From assembly GCA_033961575.1 (NCBI GenBank), contig CM066730.1:134850023-134914022 (forward strand): DNA of 64,000 nucleotides. The letters are read 5' to 3'. Both the position numbers and the translations under genes were made by a program. Within the stretch, counting starts at the first letter, position 1. Each line of letters starts with the position of its first letter. This DNA is from Aselliscus stoliczkanus. Its lineage: Eukaryota > Chordata > Mammalia > Chiroptera > Hipposideridae. Below are positions 47,131 through 57,689 of this stretch, in pieces. The notes under the pieces were generated by a model. The model was not told the origin of the DNA. It saw only the letters and a list, made by a program, of their open reading frames with translations, and searched no databases.

Positions 47131-48185
47131 ATTTTGGTGAGATTAAACTTGGAAGTAAATTTATTACAGCAATATTAAGAATAAGTTGTTGACATTTTAA
47201 TGAATCTGTAAAGACTTAGTGATTATGATCACATATTATAGGAAATCATGTATTTTTGTTCCTCTTGGAGTTGATTTGGATTTCCAGAAATACCCTTCAA
47301 TTCTCCCAAGCAGAGCATTTGTATGGTATGCTGTGAGTAAACCAGATTTATAAATAGCCTCTTGCAGAGCAGATTATTTGGCTTTCATTCAAATGTTTTA
47401 GATTCAGAAATTCTCTTCAAAGCAGATATGACTGTCAAGTGAAAGGACCAAAGCAGGAGGAGCCGGAAAGAAAAGGATCTTTGGCAAGTTTCCAACTTCC
47501 CCAGACAGTGCTGTACCTTGTCACTGCCTTTTCCCCTTACCCCTCTGAGATTTCTACAGCACACTGACCTTTCCCCTGGACGAGGCGGCCTGCCATTCTC
47601 CAGCATCTGTTGCCTTCCAGAACTGGGAGAGGTTGGAAGGCTGTAGATATATTGTGATGAATTGGGCCTGTAAGTGTGTTAGCAACTCAATCTGCTGCCA
47701 CCAAGAGATCCACACATTTTAATTATTGGCTTAGTTTCTTAGGCTTTGGAATTATAGTATCTGCGTGTATCTCTGCTTTGCACATTTAGGAATGTGTTCT
47801 CATCTCAGTTTGTGAGAATTTATGTGCACAATTCCCATTAGCATTAATGGGAGTTGCATATATAAATCTCTGAGCATCAAAATGAGAATATACCCTTTAG
47901 TCTCAAGGATGAATTAACCACATCTTTCTTTCCAGCTCTCCTTATTAGGTGATCTTCAGAATTTGGGGGCAAGGTTTTGACCATCTAATAGTTGGCTTGT
48001 GGGGGTAAATCCTAAGTATAGCACAAAATCATTTTATTTTATTAGTTTTATAAAAATGATTTTCAGTATATGCATAGGATATTTATGTGCTTATTTTAGG
48101 AGATTCTCCAAATACTTTATTAAAGCTAATTGTTTTATTATTAAAAATGTTTTTTTCAAAAATATATTTAAGCTATTAATAATCA
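47131..48185. other. Unique DNA, includes a perfect homeodomain-like palindrome
   Basis: No repeat family recognised. 47440-47640 is richer in GC than its surroundings. CCCATTAGCATTAATGGG at 47834-47851 is a perfect inverted repeat with 7-bp arms. Confidence 0.4.
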
Positions 48186-48189
48186 CCAC

Positions 48190-48310
48190 CAAATGTGCTT
48201 TCATTCATTTAATTAACAATTACTGAATTGCTACTATGTGTCAGGTACTATGCTAAGCTCTAGAGAAACTAAGAGAAGATACATGTCTTCTTTAATGGGC
48301 AAGACAGATA
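48190..48310 (-). repeat. L2 3'-end remnant, antisense
   Basis: 'aacaattactgaattgctac' followed by 'tatgtgtcaggtactatgct'. Confidence 0.7.
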
Positions 48311-48484
48311 TAAAAACAGTCAACAGGGATTTTGTTTTAAAATATTTATAAATAAAGTCATCTTCCAGAAAAAACAAACAAACAGACAATAGTGACTTTA
48401 GTTAAAAATACTATGTTTTATATTTGAAAGTTGCTAAGCGAGTAATCTTAAAAGTTCTCATCACATAAAAATAGTTATGTAAGG

Positions 48485-48596
48485 TGAAACTTGTGATCAT
48501 TTCACAGTATATACAAATGTTGAATCATTATGTTGTACACCTGAAACTAATGTAATATGTTAATTATACTTCAATTAAAAAATAAAAATAAACGAC
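48485..48596 (+). mobile_element. L1 3' terminus, sense
   Basis: 'gtgatcatttcacagtatat', 'tgttgtacacctgaaactaa' and 'ttatacttcaattaaaaaat' are the L1 3' end found in bats and other laurasiatherians. Confidence 0.8.
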
Positions 48597-48634
48597 AATA
48601 GCTTTACAATACAGTTATTAAAAAGAGTAAGTGC

Positions 48635-49247
48635 AGCGGCCAGCTGAGTGGCCCGTTGGTTAAGAGCTGGCTTGGAGGGCTGGCCGAGAGGCTCAGTTGG
48701 TTAAGAGCTCGCTCAAGAGTGCAAGCTGAGCTCTGAGCAACGGCGGTTCGATGCCAGCCCGAGCTGAGTTGCCGTTGAGCTGCCAACAGGTGGCAGGATG
48801 GCTCAGCTAAAAAACAAAAAACCACATACTAAGAGCTGGCTTGGGACACCAGCAGCCCGGGTTCGGATCCCACATATGAGAGCCAGTGACACTGCCCTCT
48901 ACAGCTACTAAGATGGTAAACAACAGCTCCACCTGGAGCTGGGCTGCTGTGAGTCCCCAGGACAGCATAGCTGCAGCCCCTGCTGCAGTGGGCTGCCATA
49001 GGCTACAGTGAGTGGCCGGCAGCCAGTGTGAGCAGCTGGCAGCCGTTGATGAGTTGCCAAGAGCCACTGTGAGTGGCTGTCCAGAGGTCGGCGACCAATC
49101 TGCCTCACCAGAGAAGAGTGCAATGATGATACCAACATGGGCCAGTGAAGCAATGTCCTCCACAACTAGACTGAAGAACAAAAGGACAGCAACTTGTCTG
49201 TTCCCCTTCCCCAATTCCCCAATAAAATCTTTTGTTTTTAAAAAAAA
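48635..49247 (+). mobile_element. A-long SINE carrying a nested B-short SINE, sense
   Basis: The A-long head is cut after 'taagagctggcttgg' (48660-48674). After the B-short insert the same word recurs (48830-48844) and the A-long continues to 'ccccaataaaatctttt'. The outer flanks share AAGAGTAA. Confidence 0.95.
48675..48829 (+). mobile_element. B-short SINE nested in the A-long head, sense
   Basis: 'agggctggccgagaggctca' to 'ggcaggatggctcagctaaa' with a short A-rich tail. The TSD TAAGAGCTGGCTTGG is itself A-long sequence, which orders the events: A-long first, B-short second. Confidence 0.96.
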
Positions 49248-49556
49248 GAAGAGTAAATTCAGAGTCCTGAGGACAATGAGAAGAGAGAGACCATCTGGAG
49301 GAAATGGGACGGGCTTCACATGGATACGCCACTTGACCTGGGTTCTAAAGGTTGAACAGAAATTCTCCAGGCTGAGAAGCTGGGACAATTCATGGAAGGA
49401 TAAGGACATTCTAAGCAGAAGAAACGGTATGTTCAAAGACTAAATGAGAAATGTATTTATTGTAGCAGATATAGAAAAATCTGAAGAGGACCAGGAAGAA
49501 ATGAGCCTAGAAAGCAAATTGAGATTAAGAAAAGTATCCTTAAGAAATGCATTCAA

Positions 49557-49782
49557 AGGGCCGGCCGAGTGGCGCGGTGGTTAAGTGCTGGCTTGGGAAG
49601 CCAGCGGCCCCGGTTCGGTCCCACATACGAGGGCCAGTGACACTGCCCTAAAAAAAAAAAAAAAAATCCTATTCCTCCGCAACTAAACTGAAGAACAAAA
49701 AGACAGCAACTTGTCTGTTCCCCTTCCCCGATTCCCCAACGCTGTTCCCCTCCACCAATTCCCCAATAAAATCTTTAAAAAA
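49557..49782 (+). mobile_element. Composite SINE: A-short joined to A-long 3' end, single TSD
   Basis: A complete A-short with poly(A) (49559-49665) is followed directly by the last ~105 bp of an A-long ('ccgcaactaaactgaagaac' to 'ccccaataaaatcttt'). AAGAAATGCATTCAA flanks the pair at 49542-49556 and 49783-49797. Confidence 0.88.
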
Positions 49783-49797
49783 AAGAAATGCATTCAA

Positions 49798-49984
49798 GGG
49801 GGTGACCATTTAGCTAAGTTGGTGGGAGCGTGGTGCTGATGTCACCACAGTTGCCAGTTCAATCCCTGCATGGGCCACTGTGAGCTGCGGCCTCCCTAAA
49901 AGAGTCAACTAAGCCACTGTAGCATGAAGGCAATATGTAATCAATGGTCATGGCTGTTTCCCAATAAAATTTAAAAAAAGAAAA
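49798..49984 (+). mobile_element. C-type (Rhin-1-like) SINE at the same target, sense
   Basis: 'ggggtgaccatttagctaag', 'tcaatccctgcatgggccac' to 'cccaataaaatttaaaaaaa'. A third AAGAAATGCATTCA follows at 49985-49998, so this is another insertion at the same duplicated word. Confidence 0.85.
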
Positions 49985-50163
49985 AAGAAATGCATTCAGT
50001 GGGAAGCAATGAAAGTTAAGCAGTGTTATGGGACTATTATATATTTTAAGAAGTTTATCCTAGGGGCAGAGCAAAGAATGGATTGGTGTGAGAAAAGGTG
50101 GTTTAGATGAAATAATTGGAAGGCCATTAATTCGATATCAGTATGGTTTGTTTGTTCTTTGGG

Positions 50164-50167
<4 letters not shown>

Positions 50168-50199
<32 letters not shown>
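50168..50199. repeat. (GT)n microsatellite
   Basis: About 16 uninterrupted GT units. Confidence 0.95.
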
Positions 50200-50200
<1 letters not shown>

Positions 50201-51890
50201 TTCTTAAAGTAAAATTGACATAAAATAAACTGCATATTATTTAAGGTGTATAATCTGATAAATTTTGACATTAGTATATATCTGTGAAACCATCACTACA
50301 ATCAATAATATGAATATATCTGTCACTCCCTCAACAGTTTTCTTATGCCTCTTTATAATTCATCCCGTCTGGCTTTCTATCTCCCTCCACCCCTATCCCC
50401 CGGAGGCCATCCATGTGCTTTCAATCACTATAGATTAGTTAGCATTTTCTTGAATTTTATGGAAATGGAGTCATGCAGCATGTACTCTTTTTTTTGGTGT
50501 GTGTGTCGGGGGCAAGGTGGGTGAGGGGAGTGGCGGGGGGAATCTGACTTTTTTCACTCAGCATAATTATTTTGAGATTAACCTATTCTGTTGTGTGTAT
50601 CAATAGTTTGTTCCTTTTCATTGCTGAGCAGCATTCCATTGATGGATAAAGAACAATTTGTTTATCTAGTCACATGTTTCTGATTTTGGCTATTGCAGAT
50701 AAAGCTTCTATTGACATCAGTGTATAGTCTTTGTATGGACACATGCTGTCATTTCTCTTGAGTGAATACCTAGAAGGGCAAAGCCTAGTTCATATGGGCC
50801 TAGTTCGTATGTTTAAGTTTTTAGGAAACCGAAAAGTGTTTTCTAAAGGGTTTGTACAACTTTGCATTCCCACCATCAGTATATGAGAGTTTCAGTTTCT
50901 CCACATCTCATCAAGACTTGTTAGGAGTAGTCTTTTTGTTTCAGCTATTCTAATAGGTGCGTGTGGTATCTTATTATGATAGTTGTTTGTATTCCCCTAA
51001 TTATCACTGATGATGAGCATCTTTTCATGTGCGCGCTATAGGCTGAATTATGTTCCCCCAAAATTCATATGTTCAAGACCCAACCCTCAAATACCTCAGA
51101 ATGTAACTATATTTGGAGATAAGGTCTTTAAAGAGGCGATTAAGTTAAAAAGAAGCCATTGGGGTGTAGCCCCAATCCACTATGTCTGGTGCCTTCATAA
51201 GAAGAGGAAAAGATAGCAGAGGCATGTGTGCACAGAGGGATGACCATGTGAAGAGGTGGCAAGAGGCTGGCCATTGGCAGGCCAAGGAGAGAGGCCTCAA
51301 AAGAAACCAAACCTGTCAACAGGTTTGTTGATCTTGAACTTCCTGCCTCCAGAACTGTGAGAAATAAATTTTTGTTGTTTAAGCCACCCCATCCCTGGCA
51401 CTTTGTTATGGCAGCTCTAAAAAACTAAAGCAATGTGCTTACTTGCCATCTGTATATCTTCTTTGGTGAAATATCTGTTCATCTCCTTTGCCAATTTATT
51501 GTATGGGATTGTAACGCATTACTGTATTTTTGAGGGTTCTTTATAAGTTCTGAATACAAGTTTCTTTTGATTAGATATGTGATTTGTTGATATTTTCTCC
51601 CCATCTGTGGCTTGTGTGTTTTCACCCCCTTCATCCCAGTGTCTTTCAAAGAACATTTGTGATGAAGTCTAATTTATCAAATTTTTTTTATGGATTGTGT
51701 TTTTGGTGTCGTATCTAAGAAATGCTTAGCAAGATAAGAAATATTTTGCTCTGTGTTTTCTTCTAGAAATGTTATTGTTTTTGGTTGTATATTTTGTTCT
51801 ATGATCATTTTAAGCTAATGTTTGTATATGGTATGAGATATGGAACAAAATTCATTTTTTTGCATTTGGTTGTACAATTGTTCTAGTGCC
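50200..51890 (-). mobile_element. L1 3'UTR and ORF2 end, antisense, split by an LTR
   Basis: 'aaagtaaaattgacataaaa' and 'aaaccatcactacaatcaat' open it. 'tttggctattgcagataaag' and 'gatgatgagcatcttttcat' lead to the LTR at 51033, and 'tatatcttctttggtgaaat' and 'gtcgtatctaagaaatgctt' follow it. These are collinear antisense L1 segments. Confidence 0.88.
51033..51432 (+). mobile_element. MLT1-type MaLR LTR inserted in L1, sense, with TSD
   Basis: Starts 'gcgctataggctgaattatg', contains 'attcatatgttcaagaccca' and 'cctcagaatgtaactatatt'. It ends 'aagccaccccatccctggca', 'ctttgttatggcagctctaa' and 'aactaaagca'. ATGTGC flanks it at 51027-51032 and 51433-51438. Solo LTR; no internal region. Confidence 0.92.
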
Positions 51891-52600
51891 ATTGTTGAGA
51901 AGTTTTTGCATGACATTTGCAGTGGTGATGTATATTGCTCTGCACACCCACACTTTTTCTTACCCAAATTCGCCCCCATCCCCAATTTCTCCTTCTGTAA
52001 CCAGTAGGTTGGAATTGACAGGATAGCTGAATAGGATTTGGACTGTGCCTGGTGGATAGGTAGTGTGGTCTCTGTGAAGCAACTGAACATAGAATATATA
52101 TCACTATTTCCAGGGCTGGAAGAGGAAAAAGACTTCAGATATTTGGGGGTAAAAGTTCCCATTCCTTTTTTGCTTCTTTTCTCCCAGTGTAATTACATAT
52201 CTGCCCTTTTTGCAGTCATCCCTTACCACTGCCTCCTCATTTTCTCCTACCAATGCAGCAGAGAAATCCATCAGAAGATAAAAGGACCACTGGGAGATGT
52301 GCTAGGGATTTTGTAAAGTGGAAGATGTGTGTTATATAATCTCATCTCATTCCTCTCAATTCATAAGCACCCCTATTTCTAATTTCAGTATTTGGGATAT
52401 TTCTCTTTCTAATTTAGATACTTTTAGGTTGTTATCACATCTAACCCCACTATTTTGGATTATGCCTTCTACTTGTACTAGTATTTTGCCTGTCTTCTAT
52501 GGGAGCTCGGTGCCAGTGGAGCTATTAACAGTTTCTTAGGAGCAGGGACTTTGTAGCTTGAAATGGACTTCTCGCATTTGAAGCACACCGCTACACATTT
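51891..52600. other. Unique or undetermined DNA
   Basis: No confident assignment. Overlapping frames at 51815-52539 show no motif. Confidence 0.3.
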
Positions 52601-52696
52601 ACTATTTGTGTAACCTTGAGCATGTATCACATGCCAGACACAGTTATAAATGCTAGAGGTGCAATAATAGCAGTGAATAAAATATACAAAATTCTT

Positions 52697-53140
52697 TTTT
52701 TTTTTTAAAGATTTTATTGGGGAATTGGCAGAGGGGAACAGCGTTGGGGAATCGGGGAAGGGGAACAGACAAGTTGCTGTCTTTTTGTTCTTCAGTTTAG
52801 TTGCGGAGGATGTTGCTTCACTGTTGGTATCGTCATTGCACTCTTCCCAGATGAGGCAGATCGGTCGCTGGCCTCTGGATGTCGCTCACCGCGGCTATTG
52901 GCAGCTCACGCTTGGCTGCCAGCCGCTCACACTGGCTGCGGGCCACTCACTGTAGCCTATGGCAGCCCACTGCAGCAGGGGCTGCAGCCCACACCATCGC
53001 CGTGGCTCGCACAGCCCAGCTCCAGGTGGAGCTGTTGTTAGCTGTAGAGGGCAGTGTCACTGGCCCTCATGTGGGATCCGAACCAGGGCCGCTGGCATCC
53101 CAAAACCAGCGCTTACCCAATGCGCCACTCGGCCGGCCCC
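52697..53140 (-). mobile_element. A-long SINE with perfect 14-bp TSD in L2, antisense
   Basis: TATACAAAATTCTT at 52683-52696 and 53141-53154. Body nearly identical to the 10042-10492 copy. Confidence 0.97.
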
Positions 53141-53329
53141 TATACAAAATTCTTATCTTCATGGAGCTTATATTGAAATGGGGGCAGACAGATAATAAAC
53201 AAATACATTCTAATAAGTCAGGTGGTGAAAAGTGCTGAGAAAAAATTAAATTGAGTAAGAGAGGTAGGAAGTGCTGGAAGTGTGTGTGTGTGAGCTGTTT
53301 CCATAGAGCTTATTAAACATTGTCTTTAA

Positions 53330-53855
53330 AGGCTGGCTGAGTGGCTCAGTTGATTAAGAGTTAGTTGAACCAACTCTTAACTGAGCTGGTTCTGATCCCA
53401 GGGCCGCCGGTTTGATTCCCACATGGGCCAGTGACACTGCACCCTAGCAGAGCTGCCGCTGAGCTGCCAACAGGTGGCAGGATGGCTCAGCTGGTGAGCA
53501 CATGTCCCCTAACAACAAGAATGCCTGTTTGATGGTGGGCTATCCACGCCTGCAATTAAGACTGAAATCAGCACCTTGAGCTGAGCTGCCACCTGGATGG
53601 CTCAGTGGATAGAGCATGTGCTCTTAACATCAAGGCTGCTGGTTCGACTCCCGCATGGGATGGTGGCTACGCCCACCCACAACTAAGATTGTAACAGAGC
53701 ACCTTGAGCTTAGAGGCCACGAGCTGCCAATGGGCAGCCAGATGGTAACGGGCACCCTCCACAATGAAGATTGAAGAACAACAACTTGGCTGGTCCTCCT
53801 CCCCAATTTCCCAACACTGTTCCCCTCCCCCAATTCCCCGATTTAAAAAAAAAAA
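53330..53855 (+). mobile_element. B-long SINE, sense, in L2
   Basis: 'aggctggctgagtggctcag', 'gattcccacatgggccagtg', 'gtgctcttaacatcaaggct', 'cttggctggtcctcctcccc', then an A-rich end. The usual CAATAAAATC is altered to 'ccccgatttaaaa'. Confidence 0.9.
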
Positions 53856-54057
53856 GGCAATACTTAAGCAGAATCCTAAAAAGGTAAAAGATGTAGTGGA
53901 GGAAGAATATCCAGGTGTAGGAAATAGCAAGTTTTAAGGCCCCGTGGCAGTAGAGTGCTTGAGTTTCTGAGAAACAGTAGGAAGAGTGGAGCAAGAAGAG
54001 ATGGGGAGAGCGATAGGAGATGAAGCTAGATTATGGAAGACAAAGAATTTTGGATTT

Positions 54058-56103
54058 TTCAAGACAACTTCATTAAGGTATATTGCATACCATAAAATGC
54101 ACCCTTGTAAAATGTATAATTCAGTGGTTTTTAGAATATTAACAGAGTTGGACAACCTTCACCACCATCTAATTCCAGAACATTTTCATCACCTCATAAA
54201 GAAAGCCCATACTCATTAACAATGACTCCCATTCCTTCCTTTTCCCATCTTCTGGCAACAGCTCATCTACTTTCTGTCTCTATGGATTTGCCTATTCTGG
54301 ACATTTCAGATAAATGGAATAATATAATATGTGGTTTTTTGGTATCTGCCTTCTTTCACTTAGTAAATGTTTTCAAGGTTCATTTATGTTGTAGCATTTG
54401 TCAGGACTTCATTACTTCTGACTTCCAAATAATGTTCCACTATATAGATATAGACCACATTTGCATATCCATTTATTAGTTGATGGACATGTAGGTTGTT
54501 TCCACTTTTTGGCTATTATGAATAATGCTGCTATAAACACTTCTGTACAAGTTTTTGTCTATACATATATTTTCATTTCCCTTGGATATATACCTAGGAT
54601 TGGATTTCCTGGGTTATATGGTAATTCTGTTTAACCTTTTGAAGAGCTGCCGGCCTATTTTCCAAAGGGGCTGCACAATTTTAGATTCCCAACAACACTG
54701 TATGAGTGCTCTGATTTCTCCATATCTTTGTCAACACCTGTTATTGTCTATTTTTTTTTTTAAAGTTGCAGAAAAAGGAGTTTATTAGAAGAAAAAAATA
54801 CATTTCAAACAAACTGAAGCGGGCCTGAACAGTAGAGAATGGTTCAAGGGCCATTATTAGAAAAGAAAGTACACTCCAAAGAGTTTGGAGTGGGCTGAGT
54901 AAAGGAAGCTCAAAAGGCCCGTTGTCTACTATTTAATTATAGATATCCTAGTGGTTGTGAAGTGGTATCTCATTGGGGTTTTCATTGCATTTTCCTAATG
55001 ACTAATGATGTGCATCTTTTCATGTGCTTGTTGGCCATTTGTGTATTTTCTTTGGAGAAATGTTTATTCAAATTCATTGCCCACTGGGCCGGCTGAGTGG
55101 CTCAGTTGGTTAAGAGCTTGCTCAAGAGTGCAAGCTGAGCTCTGAGCAATGGTGGTTCGATGCCAGCCTGAGCTGAGTTGCCATTGAGCTGCCAACAGGT
55201 GGCAGGATGGCTCAGCTAAAAAAAAAAAAAATTCATTGCCCACTTAAAAAATAATTTAATGGTTGAATCATAAGTGTCTTTTACATATTTTAGATGTCTT
55301 TCATCAGATATGTGATTTGCAATTATTTTCTCCCATTTTGTGGGTTGTCTTTTCACTTTCTTGATGGTATCCTTTGAAGAAAATGTTTTTAATTTTGATG
55401 TAGTCCATAAATGTCTATTTTTTCTTTTGTCACTTGGTACTTTTGGCATTATATTTAAGAAACCATGGTCTTGGATTTAAGAAATCCAAGATCATGAAAA
55501 TTCATGCTTATCTTTTCTTCTATGAATTTTGGTCCTTACAATGATCCATTTTGAGTTCATTTTTGTATATGATATAAGGTAAGGATCCAACTTCATTCTT
55601 GTGTATGTGGATATCCTGTTGGCCCAGCACCATTTGTTGAAAAGACTGTTCTTCCATTTAATTACTTTGTCATCCTTGCCAAAAGTCAATTGACCATAGA
55701 TTTATTTCTAAACTCCTAATTTTATTCCATTGGTCTAGATGTTTATCCTTTTGCCAGTACCACACTAGCTTAATTACTGTAGCTTTTATAGTTAAGTTTT
55801 GCAATCAGGAAGGGTGATTCCCCCAACTTTGTTCTTTTTTTCTAAAGATTGTTTTAACTATTCTGAGTTTCTTGAAACTTAGTTTTCTTATGCATTTTAG
55901 GATTAGCTCATCAATGTCTATAAAAAGGCCAACTGAATTTTTGATAGGGATTGAGTTGAATTTATAGATCATTTGGGCGAGTTTTGACAGCCTAACAATG
56001 TTAAGTTCTTTAATCCAAGAACACGGGTTGTCTTTCCATTCATTTAGGTCTTCTTTAAATTCTTTCAATAAGAACTATGACTTTCTTTTTTCTTTTTGTT
56101 TTC
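54058..56103 (-). mobile_element. L1 (ORF2 3' half to 3'UTR) inserted in L2, antisense
   Basis: 'caagacaacttcattaaggt', 'tgcacccttgtaaaatgtat', 'ggctattatgaataatgctg', 'ctgcacaattttagattccc', 'ttaggattagctcatcaatg' and 'ccaagaacacgggttgtctt' are consecutive antisense L1 segments. Minus-strand frames at 55216-56068 are ORF2 remnants with stops. Confidence 0.9.
55086..55229 (+). mobile_element. B-short SINE with perfect 15-bp TSD in L1, sense
   Basis: AATTCATTGCCCACT at 55071-55085 and 55230-55244 flanks 'gggccggctgagtggctcag' to 'ggcaggatggctcagct' with poly(A). Confidence 0.97.
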
Positions 56104-56208
56104 TTTTTTTTTTTGAGGCAGTGTCACTGGCCCTCTTATGTGAGACTGAACCAGGGCTGCTGGCTTCCCAAGCCAGTGCTTAACCACTGTGCCACTCGGC
56201 TGGCTCTG
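56104..56208 (-). mobile_element. A-short SINE, antisense, near L1/L2 junction
   Basis: 'gaggcagtgtcactggccct' to 'ccactcggctggctc'. It marks the boundary between the inserted L1 and the resumed L2. Confidence 0.92.
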
Positions 56209-56976
56209 ATTTTTTTTTTTTTTTCTAAATGAAAAGGGAAGACATTGGAGGAGTTTGAGCAGAGAAATGGTATGATCTGATTTATGTTTTAAAAGACAGA
56301 CTTTGGCTGCTTTTTGTAGGATAAAATGTTGGAGGCCAAAGTAAAAGAGAGAGGCCATTTAGAAGGCTAACACAATAGGCCAGATAAGAGAAGTGGTGGC
56401 TTGGACGGACTGTGGTAGCAGTAGTGGGGATGGTAAGAAGTATAAGATCCAGTGTCTATTTTGAGGCTAACACTGACAAGATATGTTGAAGAATTGGAAA
56501 TGGGAGAAAAAGAGAGGAGTTCAAGGGTGTCTTTGACTTGAGCAGCTGGAAAAATGGAGTTGCCATTTACTGAGATGGGGAAGACTGTGAGAGGAGCATG
56601 TTTGTGGTGATTGGGGCAGGGATCTATCAGGAGTTCAGTCAAGTATGAATGTTAAGTGTTAAGTATGAAATGCCTGTTAGACATTCAAGCTAAGATGTTG
56701 ACTAGGCATTGGGTACAAGAGCATAAGAATTCAGGGTGGAAGTCCCCAAGCAGTGTATATAGGTTTTGTTTAAAGACCAGAGACTACATGACATCATCTA
56801 GAGAAGGAGTCTAGATAGAGAAGGGTCTCAGGTCTGAATATGGAGGACTCCAGGGTTAGCAATGAGGGAGATGAGGTGATTCCACCAAAGAAGACTAAAA
56901 GGAACAGTCAGTGCAGTAGGAGGAAAATCAAGAGAGCATGATGTCTTAGTGTCAAGGGAAAAAAGGGTTGTTTCAA

Positions 56977-57160
56977 GGGGTGGTTACTTAGCTCAGTTGG
57001 TTAGAGTGCAATGCTCATAACACCAAGGTTGCTGGTTCGATCACCACATGGGCCACTAATATGTGCCCTCCACAACTAGATTGAAACAACTACTTGACTT
57101 GGAGCTGAGGGGTCCTGGAAAAACACGCTGTTTGCCAATAAAACAAAACAAACAAACAAA
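56977..57160 (+). mobile_element. C-type (Rhin-1-like) SINE in L2, sense
   Basis: 'ggggtggttacttagctcag', 'aacaccaaggttgctggttc', 'caccacatgggccactaata', 'actacttgacttggagctga' and 'tttgccaataaaacaaaaca'. It keeps both pol III box-like regions and CCAATAAA. The word TGTTTCAAG occurs on both sides. Confidence 0.9.
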
Positions 57161-57454
57161 CAAAAAAATGTGTTTCAAGAGGAGGGACTGATCATGTGTG
57201 TCAAACATTGCTGATAGGTTGAATAAGATGAGAACTGAGAATTGACGATTGAATTTGTCTGTGTGAAGGTCATTGGTGACCTTGCCAAGATCTGTTTTGG
57301 TGAAGAGGTGGGAGTTGGCCTATTTGTAGTAAATTCAAGAAAGAATGGAAAGAGAGGAGATGGAAACTTAGAGTACAGATACCTCTTTCCAAGGGGAGTA
57401 GAAAAATAGAGCATTAGTTACTTTGAAAGGGATATGCTGTCAACAGAGCCTTTT

Positions 57455-57674
57455 TTAAAAAAACTTCATTATTATTATTATTAGTTACAGATGTACAAAA
57501 CAATACAATAGTTATCTTTTTCACCCCTTACAAAATGACTACCCACCCCTGAAATACAGAATAATTTTTTTTTTTTTTCCTGAGGGCAGTGTCACTGGCC
57601 CTCATATGTGAGATCCGAACTGTGGCCGCTGGCTTCCCAAGCCAGCGCTTAAACACCATGCCACTCGGCCGACC
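57455..57674 (-). mobile_element. Composite L1 3'UTR plus A-short SINE, single TSD, antisense
   Basis: The left part (57455-57560) is the antisense L1 3'UTR ('attagttacagatgtacaaa'). The right part (57566-57674) is an antisense A-short SINE with its own T run. CAACAGAGCCTTTT (57441-57454) and CAACAGAGACTTTT (57675-57688) flank the pair, and I see no separate TSD for the SINE. Confidence 0.75.
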
Positions 57675-57689
57675 CAACAGAGACTTTTA

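Larger units (their letters stand above)
52605..57440 (-). repeat. Antisense L2 LINE fragmented by an L1 and several SINEs
   Basis: Collinear L2 pieces lie at about 52605-52696, 53141-53329, 53856-54057, 56212-56976 and 57161-57440, about 1.5 kb in all. Minus-strand reading of 56220-56650 gives L2 ORF2 C-terminal wording (LLKHKSDHTISLLKLLQCLPFSFR; SVNGNSIFPAAQ), so the element reaches back into the reverse-transcriptase region. Numerous frame breaks. It is the oldest layer of this mosaic. Confidence 0.82.

Noticed and set aside
47385..47606. CpG-island-like promoter at a GC-richer patch
   Set aside because: Few CpG dinucleotides and no promoter motifs; composition only slightly above surroundings.
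48807..49436. 209-codon minus-strand open frame, the longest in the window
   Set aside because: Most of it is the reverse complement of an A-long SINE, and the recurring peptide ([19 protein letters not shown]) appears wherever that SINE lies antisense. Not a protein family.
51033..51432. Possible endogenous retrovirus
   Set aside because: Only a solo MaLR LTR is present; no gag, pol or env sequence lies next to it or next to the other LTRs.
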